Part shown: piece after piece, positions 9,334 to 18,660 of the stretch
How the letters are laid out: every line of letters begins with the position of its first letter
Position numbering within the stretch: the first letter of the stretch is position 1
NCBI GenBank assembly: GCA_905221605.1
Contig: CAJNDS010002377.1
Coordinates: 60,001-80,000 of the forward strand
Length of the DNA: 20,000 nt
Reading direction: 5' to 3'
Source: Symbiodinium natans
Lineage: Eukaryota; Sar; Dinophyceae; Suessiales; Symbiodiniaceae
The notes under the pieces: model-generated
Told to the model about the DNA's origin: nothing
Seen by the model: only the letters and a program-made list of their open reading frames with translations
Database searches by the model: none
Position numbers and translations under genes: made by a program

Positions 9334-9772
9334 TTAGCCTAGTATGCTATATATTATACTACAGTCTGAGCAAACAAAATCTGCATGGAATCCAGGCGCT
9401 GGTGCCAACGAGGCCGCGGCCACTCGCGCCGTCTCCTGGAAAGAAGACAAAGCTCATGAATTCCGGGCCTTTCAAGCTTCAGACTGTAGAGTTTCTACTG
9501 GGGGTTCAGGGTTTTTAGGATCAGGGTTTAGGGTTAAGGGCTCTCTATACTCCATAATTCTCACACTACACTCTCGATTCTACCTTTGCTACATGACAGT
9601 AGACACTCATGCGTTTACCGTAGCATCTAAGAACACTTCGACTCAGGCCCTGGTAAAAAAAGCTAACTAAACATCCAGGCAACCAAAGTGTATTCATGAA
9701 TAGGTAAATACTTACAACAACTACTTGTAATCCTGCTTAGATAGATATGGATACACACGTAAAATGAAGAAG
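9334..9772. other. No gene; telomere-like patch
   Basis: A short plus frame (9309-9518) and its neighbour (9344-9670) run into a TTTAGGG patch at 9505-9540 (CAGGGTTTAGGGTTAAGGG) and are not called. AGTAT/ATACT arms around 9341-9360 make a small imperfect palindrome. Nothing else is seen. Confidence 0.35.
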
Positions 9773-9797
9773 TGTACATATTGTACATGTACGTACA

Positions 9798-9864
9798 TAC
9801 ATGTATCCATATATATACATATATATATATATACATATATATACATATACATATATATATATAC

Positions 9865-9899
<35 letters not shown>

Positions 9900-9922
9900 C
9901 ATATATATATACATATATATAT
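9798..9922. repeat. (TA)n / TACATA microsatellite
   Basis: Nearly pure alternation of TA with regular AC interruptions (ATATATAC units). It directly abuts the left inverted repeat of the AT-rich block that follows. Frames through it translate to Ile/Tyr repeats and are not genes. Confidence 0.9.
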
Positions 9923-9957
9923 GCTACCCCCCCAGCGACCTACCCTTTTTAGGCCTT
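9911..9957 (+). repeat. Left inverted repeat of the AT-rich block
   Basis: TATG, CTA, seven C, then AGCGACCTACCCTTTTT. It is followed by two units of AGGCCTTTTT at 9951-9970. It pairs with 12046-12099 on the opposite strand and is also related to 12097-12127. Confidence 0.7.
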
Positions 9958-10134
9958 TTTAGGCCTTTTTCACAAAAAACAACAAAGAAGGCCCAAAAGT
10001 CGCGTAGTTAATCACCGGGTAATGAAGGACAGTTACTGGGACACCCACCTCACAGACCCCGATAAGCCAGCATTGGAAGAATCTACATTTTGAATCTGTA
10101 GCGGACAATGCTGTTTTTAGATGTTTAGATCAGT

Positions 10135-10915
10135 GTTTTTTCTATGCAATTTGTGCGTTTCAAGGGCAATTAATGTTTTGCTGAGCAACTATTTTTGTTT
10201 ATACAGTTGTGTTTGTACGAGGCAAAGTATTAATCAACTAGTGAAACATTTTTCTTGGTTCTATGCGAATTTAGCTACTAGAGTAATTATTAAGCAAAGA
10301 GCCCAATTTGACTCAAGTGAATACTATTTAAAGGAGCATACTCAACCAAGATACGAAATAAACACCATTCTCAACCAAAAAATGGCAAAGTGTGCGTTTA
10401 AATTGCAAATACTGTATTTATACAATTGTGTTTGTACTAGGCAAAGTATGCTCTCTGAAAAGTCCACTGAAATACCTTATGTTTACATATTCATGAATCG
10501 TTTTTATTTTTGAAATAATCATTTTATGCGAATTTAGCTACTAGAGCAATTGTTAAGCAAATAGCCCAATTTGACTCAAGTGAATACCATTTAAAGGACC
10601 ATGCTCAACCAAAATACGAAAGAAGCACCCTATTCAACCAACATATGGCAAAGTGTGGTTTAAAGGGCAAATAGTGCTTTGTTGAGCAACTAATGCATTG
10701 AAACAGTTGTGTTTATACCAGGCAAAGTATTATTGAAGTACTATCTGCAAAGTCAAGTGAAACACCTTATGTTTACATATTCATGAAACAATTTTTTTGA
10801 AGTATTCATTCTATGCGAATTTCACTACTAGAGGAATTATTAAGCAAATAGCCCAATTTGACTCAAGTGAATACTATTTAAAGGACCATACTTAACCAAA
10901 TACGAAATAAACACT
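10135..10915 (+). repeat. Three tandem copies of a 263-287 bp AT-rich repeat
   Basis: Anchor TATGCGAATTT starts at about 10262, 10525 and 10812 (spacings 263 and 287). Each is followed by CTACTAGAG, then AATT.TTAAGCAAA.AGCC, CAATTTGACTCAAGTGAATA and TTTAAAGGA. Preceding each anchor is a shared GGCAAAGT segment (GTTTGTAC.AGGCAAAGTAT). A more diverged copy begins near 11420 (CATGCGAATTGAGCTACCAG). A 130-codon frame at 10121-10513 encodes the repeat twice (CVCTRQS) and is not considered a gene. Confidence 0.85.
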
Positions 10916-10918
10916 TGC

Positions 10919-11165
10919 GGAAATGGAAACGGTTCCACCTACATAACAATGAGACAAAGATTGCTGAAGTATTCACTAAAGACCACTTATATACTATATC
11001 TGAAAAGCACAATTTGCATGAGCAAGCTTAAAAATGCACAATAATGGAAATAGAAGCGGTTCTACTTACATAACGATGAAACAAAGATGTCTGAAGTATT
11101 CAATAAAGACCACATATATACTATGCCTGAAAAACGCAACTTGCACAATCAGGCTTAAAAACTGC
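10919..11165 (+). repeat. 127-bp tandem pair (third copy at 11496-11615)
   Basis: Copies share GG.TC.AC.TACATAAC, then CTGAAGTATTCA.TAAAGACC, TATACTAT and CTGAAAA.GCA, at 10931, 11058 and again at 11507 (GGCTCTACTTACATAATAAC). All are in the same orientation. They look like satellite-type internal repeats of the AT-rich block; no coding signal. Confidence 0.75.
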
Positions 11166-11640
11166 ACAAGAATCCTAGAAAAGTACTTAGTGAAGGCCAT
11201 ACACAAGCAAATTCACAAATACATAAAAACATCCAAAAGCGCAAGCTTTTGAGGAGAATCTCTGGTAAAGTTTGGATTATAGGGTTTTGGGGTATTCCTG
11301 GACGAGTAGGAGTCACTTTTTAAGCAAACAATTCTAAGCAATAAATGCTTTTCTCAAGACAAGTATTGCAAATGCTGCTTCTAGATAATTAATCGCATTT
11401 ACCAGGCCAATATTATCCATGCGAATTGAGCTACCAGAGCACCAAGTAATGGCTGAATAAGGCCTACTACACTTGAGTACAACCAAAAGATGCACTAAAC
11501 ACTAGCGGCTCTACTTACATAATAACGAAACAAATAGTTCTGAAGCACTAGAAAGACCACTTGTATACTATTTCTGAAAAGCACAATTAGCATAAGCACA
11601 CTTAAAAATGCGTAGTTGTTGCCTCGTGACCGTGAAGGCG

Positions 11641-11938
11641 AACCAAAAAGCCAAAATACCAAAACCAAAAAACCAAAAATACCAAAACCAAAAAAACCAA
11701 AAAAACCAAAACCAAAAAAAACAAAAATACCAAAAAAACCAATTTTCCGGGACTCTTGGAGAAGCCTCATAGGGATTTCCTGAGAGTCCCGGAAAATTGT
11801 TTTTTTTGGTATTTTTTGGTTTTTTTGGTTTTGTTTTTTTTTGTTTTTTTGGTTTTGTTTTTTTTGGTTTTTTTTTGGTTTTTTTGGTTTTTTTGGTTTT
11901 GGTTTTTTGGTTTTTTTGGTTTTGGTATTTTTGGTTTT
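11641..11938. repeat. ~300-nt foldback: CCAAAAA arm, 17-bp perfect stem, TTTTTGG arm
   Basis: The left arm (11641-11739) is built of CCAAAA/CCAAAAA/CCAAAATA units. The right arm (11800-11938) is built of the complementary TTTTTGG/TTTTGG units. Between them CAATTTTCCGGGACTCT (11740-11756) and AGAGTCCCGGAAAATTG (11783-11799) are perfect complements around a 26-nt loop that is itself partly self-complementary. The translated frames are Phe/Trp/Leu/Gly runs and are not genes. It lies just inside the right end of the AT-rich block. Confidence 0.9.
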
Positions 11939-12045
11939 TCTACTGTCCCGTGTATGCGATTTTAGTTGTATTCTAGTCTACGCCCTAGGAAATACGCTAT
12001 ATTGCACACCGAGTTTGCTTGCAGTGCAGCTGGGTGACTTGAGAC

Positions 12046-12127
12046 AAGGCGAAAAAGGGTAGGTCACTGGGGGGGGGGGTACCATATATATATATATATG
12101 CTTCCCCCCCCCAGAGATCTGCCCTTT
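12046..12127. repeat. Right inverted repeat joined to a second, diverged repeat end
   Basis: AAAAAGGGTAGGTCACT, then G11 and TACC, leads into (TA)n at 12084-12099. That is followed by GCTTC9-type sequence and AGAGATCTGCCCTTTTG at 12111-12129. The two halves form an imperfect palindrome centred on the TA tract. The second half has the same orientation as the left end at 9911-9957 but is more diverged, so the TA tract separates two outward-facing repeat ends. Confidence 0.7.
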
Positions 12128-12480
12128 TGTAATGCTTTTACGATCCAGAATCCCTTCCGATCTAGTCCCTCGTAACAATAGGTAACCGATCCTGCACCAA
12201 CCCAAGACACCGAACCGGCAATAAAGAGGGAAATAGTGAAAAGGTCTTTGCTCATAGTATTCTCGCGTCCCCGGGGCTTACAGTACATGATTTTTTCCGC
12301 ATCACCTTTTGCGCTCGAATACTTCATAGTCTTATGGTTCGAGGATCTCCATTATCTGTATTTGATATGCAATACATATATACCCTATATACATACATGC
12401 CGTGGGTACTTATTCTACTTTTCCTTTGCATTTCCACAGGAGGCGAGGCCTACAAACATAGGCAGAACTCTATGGGATTT
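12128..12480. other. No gene recognised
   Basis: Mixed-composition DNA. A plus frame (12236-12577) begins without a motif and ends inside the telomere-like satellite, so it is not called. Short TATATACCC-like sequence lies at 12376-12390. Confidence 0.35.
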
Positions 12481-13740
12481 ACGGTTAGGATTTAGGCCCT
12501 ATAGATTTTGGCGTTATAACCCTAAACTCTATATGCCTGAAGACTTAAGGAAAACAGTAAAGCGGTTAAATCCCTGAGGGTTTAGGGTTATGTTTTTGCA
12601 ATGCCCTGAACCTTCAACCCTAAACCTTAAACCCCTCATAGCGTTTAGGGTTGATAAACCCTGAAAAAACCGTAACCCTATAGGGCCCTATAGGGTTTAA
12701 GGCTTGACCTTAAACCTTTAACAACCTTATAGGGCTTAAAGGTTTCAATGCCTAAGCCTGATGTACCGAAGGTCTGGGCATTTATACCTTCAGCGTGATA
12801 ACCCTACACCCTATATGCCTTAAGGCTTAAGGAAAACAGTAAAGGGGTTAAACCCCTGAGGGTTCTTCAGCGTTATAACCCTAAACCGTTTATGCTTTCA
12901 GCCTTAAGGAAAGCAGTAAAGGGGTTAAATCCCTGAGGGTTCTTCAGCGTTATAACCCTAAACCCTATATGCTTTAAGGCTTAAGGATAACAGTAAAGGG
13001 GTTCAATCCCTGAGGGTTTAGGGTTGGGTTGTTGCAATGCCCTCTTAAACCCTGAACCTTGAACCCCTATAGAGTCAAAACCCTATAGGGCTACCCCGAA
13101 TAGGGTAGGCAAACTCTGCAAAATCCTAAACCTTTAAACCCCAGAGCTTTAAAGTTTTGAACCTCAACCTTTAAACCTATAGCGTTTCAAGGTAAGCTAT
13201 TCGGTTTAAATACCTAGCCCTACAGAGATTAAGGCTTAAACCAGTTTGAATGCCCAAACCTAGGTTTCAGTCCCCAGACCTTAAACCTTTAAAAACCCTT
13301 ATAGGGCTTCAAGGTTTCAATGCCTAAACCTGATGTACCCAAGGTCTGGGCATTTATACCTTCAGCGCCTGTGGGCTGAACACCCTTGAACCCTTTAGAC
13401 CCCTAGAGGGTTTAGGGTTCATGTTTTCATACCTATAAACCTTAAACCCTTGAGGTTTAAACTCTATGGGCTTAGACTTAAATGACTAAATCTTGAGCCC
13501 TAAGCCTTGAAACCTTAACCCTATAGGGTTTAAAGGTCGAGAGTTTAGGCTGAACTACCGGCTCAAGTTTGAATGCCTAAATCGTAAACCCTAAACCTTA
13601 ACACCTTAACCCTATAGGGTTTAAAGGTTAAGGGTTTAGTTTTAATTGCCGGCTCAGGTTCTAATGCCTCAACCTGAAGCCCTAAACCTTCAAACTTTAG
13701 CCCTATGAGGTTCAAAGAGTTTTGAACTTCAATCTAGAGT
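12480..13740. repeat. Degenerate telomere-like satellite with CCCTATAGGG palindromes
   Basis: Dense CCCTAAA/TTTAGGG variants on both strands, with the palindrome CCCTATAGGG and close forms at 12671-12700, 13081-13090, 13519-13528 and 13610-13619. Higher-order repeats lie inside: the 77-bp tandem listed separately; an ~86-bp direct repeat (12708-12794 and 13282-13367) containing GGTCTGGGCATTTATACC; and a 91-bp repeat starting near 13512 and 13603 with ACCGGCTCA/GCCGGCTCA. No coding frame survives. Confidence 0.8.
12793..13023 (+). repeat. 77-bp tandem repeat, three copies
   Basis: Units start at 12793, 12870 and 12947, exactly 77 bp apart. Each runs GCGT.ATAACCCTA, TATGC, TTAAGGA, ACAGTAAAGGGGTT (the middle copy has GCAGTAAAGG), and CCTGAGGGTT. 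A fourth isolated copy begins at 12511 and ends with the same CCTGAGGGTTTAGGGTT boundary as the last tandem copy. Confidence 0.85.
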
Positions 13741-13836
13741 TTTGAGCCTCAAAACTCCGGGATCCAAGATTCAAGATTGCAGGAAAAGTTTCCACGGGAT
13801 CTTGAATCCTGGAACCCGGAGTTTTGAAGTTCAACA
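13740..13836. repeat. Small inverted repeat flanking the large palindrome
   Basis: CTCAAAACTCCGGGATCC followed by GATTCAAGAT (about 13748-13778) is complementary, with a few mismatches, to ATCTTGAATCCTGGAACCCGG plus AGTTTTGA (about 13799-13827), around a loop with GGAAAAGTTTCC. It shares GATCCAAGATTC-like words with the neighbouring palindrome and is probably a diverged relative. Confidence 0.65.
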
Positions 13837-14320
13837 ATGGAAACGTTTCCGTTTCAATTGAAACGGCCGGGATCCAAGATCCAAGATCCAAGATTTCCCA
13901 GGACTCTTGCCGAGGCATCTTGGAATCCTAGATCTCGAAAACCGGCCGTTTCAATTGAAACGTTTCCGTTTCAATTGAATCGGCCGGGATCCAAGATCCA
14001 AGATCCAAGATTTCCCAGGACTCTTGCCGAGGCATCTTGGAATCCTAAATCCCAAACCGGCCGTTTCAATTGAAACGGCCGGTTTTCGAGATCTAGGATT
14101 CCAGGATGCCTCGGCAAGAGTCCTGGGAAATCTTGGATCTTGGATCTTGGATCCCGGCCGTTTCAATTGAAACGGAAACGTTTCAATTGAAACGGCCGGT
14201 TTTCGAGATCTAGGATTCCAAGATGCCTCGGCAAGAGTCCTGGGAAATCTTGGATCTTGGATCTTGGATCCCGGCCGTTTCAATTGAAACGGAAACGTTT
14301 CAATTGAAACGGCCGGCTTT
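13837..14320. repeat. Nested palindrome of about 480 bp
   Basis: Two direct units of about 117 bp on the left (from 13851 and 13968) are followed by two inverted units on the right (ending near 14173 and 14290). The centre is between 14069 and 14070, where 14054-14085 is a perfect 32-bp palindrome. The self-complementary word GTTTCAATTGAAAC starts at 13851, 13948, 14063, 14160, 14180, 14277 and 14297, plus one mismatched copy at 13968. Each unit carries (ATCCAAG)3, then ATTTCCCAGGACTCTTGCC and GAGGCATCTTGGAATCC. Identical frames on both strands are a by-product of the symmetry. There is essentially no spacer at the centre, so cruciform or hairpin formation is possible. Confidence 0.93.
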
Positions 14321-15087
14321 CGAAATCTTTGAAGAGAGTTCTGAATGGCGTCGTGGGCATTATCATTGTGAGGCAGACGGATGTTATTGCATTGCGAAAA
14401 AACACTATGAAGCAGACAGATTTTGTTTCATTGTTGAAAAAAAGGTGGGAAACGGTAGAATCTTGCACCGTTGCAGCCTCCACTTGCTGACTTGCTTGAC
14501 TTGCCTCATTGATACGGCACGTATGGCGTCTTGGGGACATACATATTACTGCGCATATATTTCTATCTGCATGTGTCTGTGAGTACAAGTAGAAGTGATG
14601 CTCGCATTTCTCATTGATCAAGGTTTCGGGGCTTCGTCCTCCTTTGGCTTTGAGAGGTTCAAGGTTTCCGGTTGTGGGGTGGTGGTATTTATGGCAGGCC
14701 TGCTACCTCTTCTCCCGAACTCTGTTCGGTAACTTGTGTAGCTGCTAACCAAGGGACAATGACTAAACTTTAGTTCCTATGCAGGACCTTCCAAGATGAT
14801 GGTGAGTGTCTCACGGTCATTCACGGTCTTGATATGCTTCCAGAGGCCGCCGCGATAAGGGGGTCTCTTTCTTCTCTTTATTGGGGACCCTCTGTGTCCG
14901 ACCGCTTTTTTTGTAGCGCTTCCGCGCCAATTTACTTCTGTGAAGTGCTTCACGAGCTTCTCGTGGATTGGAGGGTCTTTCTGTGACTATTCCGAGCAAT
15001 CCACATCTCACTCTCTCTGTCTCTCTCTCTCTCTGAGGAGATAAGTGGCCCGTCTCTCTTGGGATCTCGATGCTAACTTTTAAACCC
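14321..15087. other. No gene assigned; small repeats
   Basis: A degenerate 39-bp duplication lies at 14369-14446 (TGAGGCAGACGG / TGAAGCAGACAG). A CT microsatellite occupies 15007-15035. A plus-strand TATGCAG|17 nt|GTGAGT arrangement at 14778-14807 looks like a mini-exon but has no supporting frame. A 110-codon minus frame (14817-15149) crosses the CT tract and the probable terminal exon in another frame, so it is not called. This interval may include the 3' untranslated region of the minus-strand gene ending at 15088. Confidence 0.35.
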
Positions 15088-15180
15088 TCAGACATCAAAC
15101 TGCGGGTCCTTCTGAGCTTCGTCGGGGCCCTCAGGGGCATCCAAGTCATCCTCCTCGAAGTACTCCACAGCCATTGCCTC
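15088..15180 (-). CDS. Probable 3'-terminal coding exon, acidic C-terminus
   Basis: On the minus strand 15180-15088 reads AMAVEYFEEDDLDAPEG followed by PDEAQKDPQFDV and TGA. The composition is strongly protein-like (acidic, few rare residues), and the antisense is Ser-rich with a stop. Upstream is a pyrimidine-rich stretch (about 15240-15195) ending in an AG at 15178-15179, consistent with a splice acceptor; the same frame hits a stop 5' of it (about 15207). The peptide therefore looks like the tail of an intron-containing gene whose earlier exons lie at higher coordinates. Family not recognised. Confidence 0.4.
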   Translation of the reverse strand, partial: EAMAVEYFEEDDLDAPEGPDEAQKDPQFDV

Positions 15181-15267
15181 GCAGGTTCTCAATGGGTTCG
15201 GAAATCAACAGAAGGATTCGGGGAGAGTTTCTAGATCAGAGCTCTAGAGGTAGGTCTTTTTTGGCCC

Positions 15268-15543
15268 TCAAACAGGTCCGAATACACCAGGGCCGCTCGA
15301 AAGGATCTTCCTTTTGTCAAGCTGCCCACGAGCAGGGTCGTTGTTTTGAAGCCCAGAACTAAAGACCCTACATAACCCAACTATGAGGGCACAATGCCCA
15401 TCAACAACCCCCCCTCCCCCCCGCTGCAGCCCATTATGCTGCCAGTACCTGTTACTGTAGTACTCTAAGTCGTAGCCCCTACTGTGCCAAATAAAGGCTT
15501 GAACCAAATCCTCGATGTCCTGATTACTGAAGCCCTGAATCAT
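15268..15543 (-). CDS. Probable upstream exon(s) of the minus-strand gene
   Basis: The minus frame begins (ATG at 15543, though open further upstream to about 15640) with MIQGFSNQDIEDLVQAFIWH followed by SRGYDLEYYSNRYW. The density of D/E/Q/N/Y/W residues is unlike random translation. About 35 codons later the frame becomes Gly-rich over a G-run (about 15408-15422) and is probably intronic from there; CAG|GTACTGG near 15445 is a possible donor. A second protein-like block in another frame (about 15395-15290) includes TTTLLVGSLTKGRSFRAALV and YSDLFEG, with a possible acceptor CTCATAG near 15388. I cannot join these in frame. The plus strand is also open here (15484-15780), so strand choice rests on composition and on the terminal exon at 15088-15180. 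Confidence 0.35.
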   Translation of the reverse strand: MIQGFSNQDIEDLVQAFIWHSRGYDLEYYSNRYWQHNGLQRGGGGVVDGHCALIVGLCRVFSSGLQNNDPARGQLDKRKILSSGPGVFGPV

Positions 15544-15656
15544 GGCAGTTCCGCATACGTGGTGGCGCCTGCGCGACGATGGCAGCCGCGTGCAGAGATC
15601 GGGCCTCGCGCCCGAGTGCCTGCGTTTAGAAAGGTACCGGGTTTAGGGATTGGGCT

Positions 15657-15779
15657 TCAAGGTGGCTTTTGCAGCTCTGAATCGTTAGCTATTGCTGCGA
15701 GTTCTCCTCCTTGTACTGCTCCTAACCCCACTTTCCTGCTGCTGCTGTTGCTGCAACCACGACTGCCAGTACTGCTACA

Positions 15780-15780
<1 letters not shown>
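15657..15780 (-). CDS. Possible exon beside the microsatellite
   Basis: The minus frame leaving the microsatellite ends with GLGAVQGGELAAIANDSELQ, KPP and a stop at about 15657. This part is not repetitive and reads like protein, while the preceding ~170 codons are Thr/Ala/Ser runs from the microsatellite. It could be the edge of an exon of the same minus-strand gene (15088-15543) or chance read-out. The plus strand is open too. Confidence 0.2.
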
Positions 15781-17757
<1,977 letters not shown>

Positions 17758-17823
17758 CACCACGGCTCAGCTATGTCCCGACAGCGGGGCTCCTTTTTTT
17801 AGTGATAGCTGGCGCCTGCTTCT

Positions 17824-17952
17824 ATGGCTCTTGCCTCCTTTGCAATGCTCACGGATTTCCCCTACATGGAGGTACGGATTAGCTCGCTAGAGGCGGTGTT
17901 GAATGCTCGTGGGCAGGAAGTGGCACGTGACTCTTTACAAACAAATCCATGA
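17824..17952 (+). CDS. Short plus-strand ORF, unknown
   Basis: ATG at 17824, 42 codons, TGA at 17950. The peptide contains MEVRISSLEAVLNARGQEVA and ends RDSLQTNP. The composition is protein-like, and its GQEV word recurs in the repeat downstream (DAGQEVF near 18630), suggesting it is the first, diverged member of the coding-like repeat at 17985-18660. It begins 67 bp after the microsatellite. No known family; it may be an exon of a broken gene. Confidence 0.25.
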   Translation: MALASFAMLTDFPYMEVRISSLEAVLNARGQEVARDSLQTNP

Positions 17953-17984
17953 ACTTTCGCACCACAGCGATGCAGCTGGACGAT

Positions 17985-18660
17985 TGGCCTTGCAAGAGAA
18001 AAGCACCGGGGGCCTCCTCTGATCTTGGAACGTGGGGTCGTGCCAATGGGGCTTTGGTACATGTGGCTACCTCAAGCACTACTGTTACCTTCTGAACCGG
18101 ACTGCCCCGCCATTTAGTGACGTGACCCTATCACTTTCCTTACCGTGCAATTGATCAGCAACGGGGGCCTCCGCTGTTCTTCGAACATGGGGTCGTGCCG
18201 ACGGAGCTGTGATGCAAGGATCAACCCACTGTCGAAAGTACTCCTCGGCCCCTGGCTTGTGCACTCCGGCCCGATTGTGGAGCCGACGCGTTGCCCAAAT
18301 TAACGTGTGGGTCATGCAAGGGATGAGCAACGGGGACCTCCTCTGTTCTTGGAACATGGGGTCGTGCTGACGGCGCTCTGATGCAGGACAGGAAGGGCTT
18401 TCGTCATCGTGCCGACGGAGCTGTGCAAGGGTCAATCCAAAGCCGAAAGTACTTCTCGGCCCCTGGCTTGTGCAAAACGGCCCCATTGTGAGAAGCCGAT
18501 GCGTTGCGCAGTTTGCCAAGAGGCCGCTCTGCAGAATGGCGACACTTTATTCCTGGGTCATGCAAGGGATGAGCAACGGGGGCCTCCTCTGTTCTCGGAA
18601 AACAGGGTCGTGCCGACGGCGCTCCGATGCAGGACAGGAAGTGTTTTCGTCAAAGTGGTG
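17985..18660 (+). repeat. Degenerate tandem repeat with coding-like plus frame
   Basis: A segment centred on GGGGGCCTCCTCTGTTCTTG with GGGGTCGTGCCGACGG recurs near 18007, 18153, 18327 and 18576. A second segment (AAAGTACT.CTCGGCCCCTGG) occurs at 18236 and 18446. In the plus frame the copies read SNGGLRCSSNMGSC, SNGDLLCSWNMGSC and SNGGLLCSRKTGSC, and KVLLGPWLVHSGPIV against KVLLGPWLVQNGPIV. Stops or one-base slips separate them (TGA in the first copy and at 18368-18370; TAA at 18301-18303). The minus strand gives a competing conserved word (APSARPHVPRTEEAP), so strand is not certain. Probably a decayed repeat protein gene. Confidence 0.6.

Larger units (their letters stand above)
9911..12099. 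mobile_element. Candidate AT-rich element bounded by inverted repeats
   Basis: The left end (9911-9957) reads (TA)n, GCTA, C7, AGCGACCTACCCTTTTT, then AGGCCTT. The reverse complement of the right end (12046-12099) reads (TA)n, GGTA, C11, AGTGACCTACCCTTTTT, then CGCCTT. Apart from C-run length there are only about three differences over some 40 bp. The enclosed DNA is clearly AT-rich (roughly one third G+C by eye) against near-balanced flanks, and lacks the TTTAGGG heptamers common elsewhere apart from one weak match near 11280. Both ends abut (TA)n, as for an element inserted into TA microsatellite. No transposase or reverse transcriptase frame is visible inside, so if mobile it would be non-autonomous. 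Alternatively, the ends may be two copies of a short independent repeat that happen to flank this block. Target duplication cannot be read because of the TA repeat. Confidence 0.5.

Noticed and set aside
9663-10011. Ile/Tyr repeat ORFs
   Set aside because: Translation of the (TA)n/TACATA microsatellite.
11495-12062. Phe/Trp/Gly/Leu-rich ORFs resembling membrane segments
   Set aside because: They are read-outs of the TTTTTGG and CCAAAAA arms of the foldback, not membrane proteins.
12310-12330. GGTTCGAGGATC-like sequence considered as a tRNA T-arm
   Set aside because: The T-loop position C61 and a paired acceptor/anticodon structure are missing; no tRNA fold found.
13837-14283. Near-identical ORFs on both strands (SKIQDPRFPRTLAEASWNP)
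   Set aside because: They arise because the DNA is a palindrome; the repeated peptide is a by-product of symmetry and not evidence for a gene.
13851-14310. Regular GTTTCAATTGAAAC repeats resembling a CRISPR array
   Set aside because: The intervening sequences are themselves repeated and inverted, spacing is irregular, and the context is eukaryotic; there are no unique spacers or cas genes.
14778-14807. Apparent 17-nt mini-exon between TATGCAG and GTGAGT on the plus strand
   Set aside because: Splice-like words occur by chance, and no open frame or neighbouring exon supports it.
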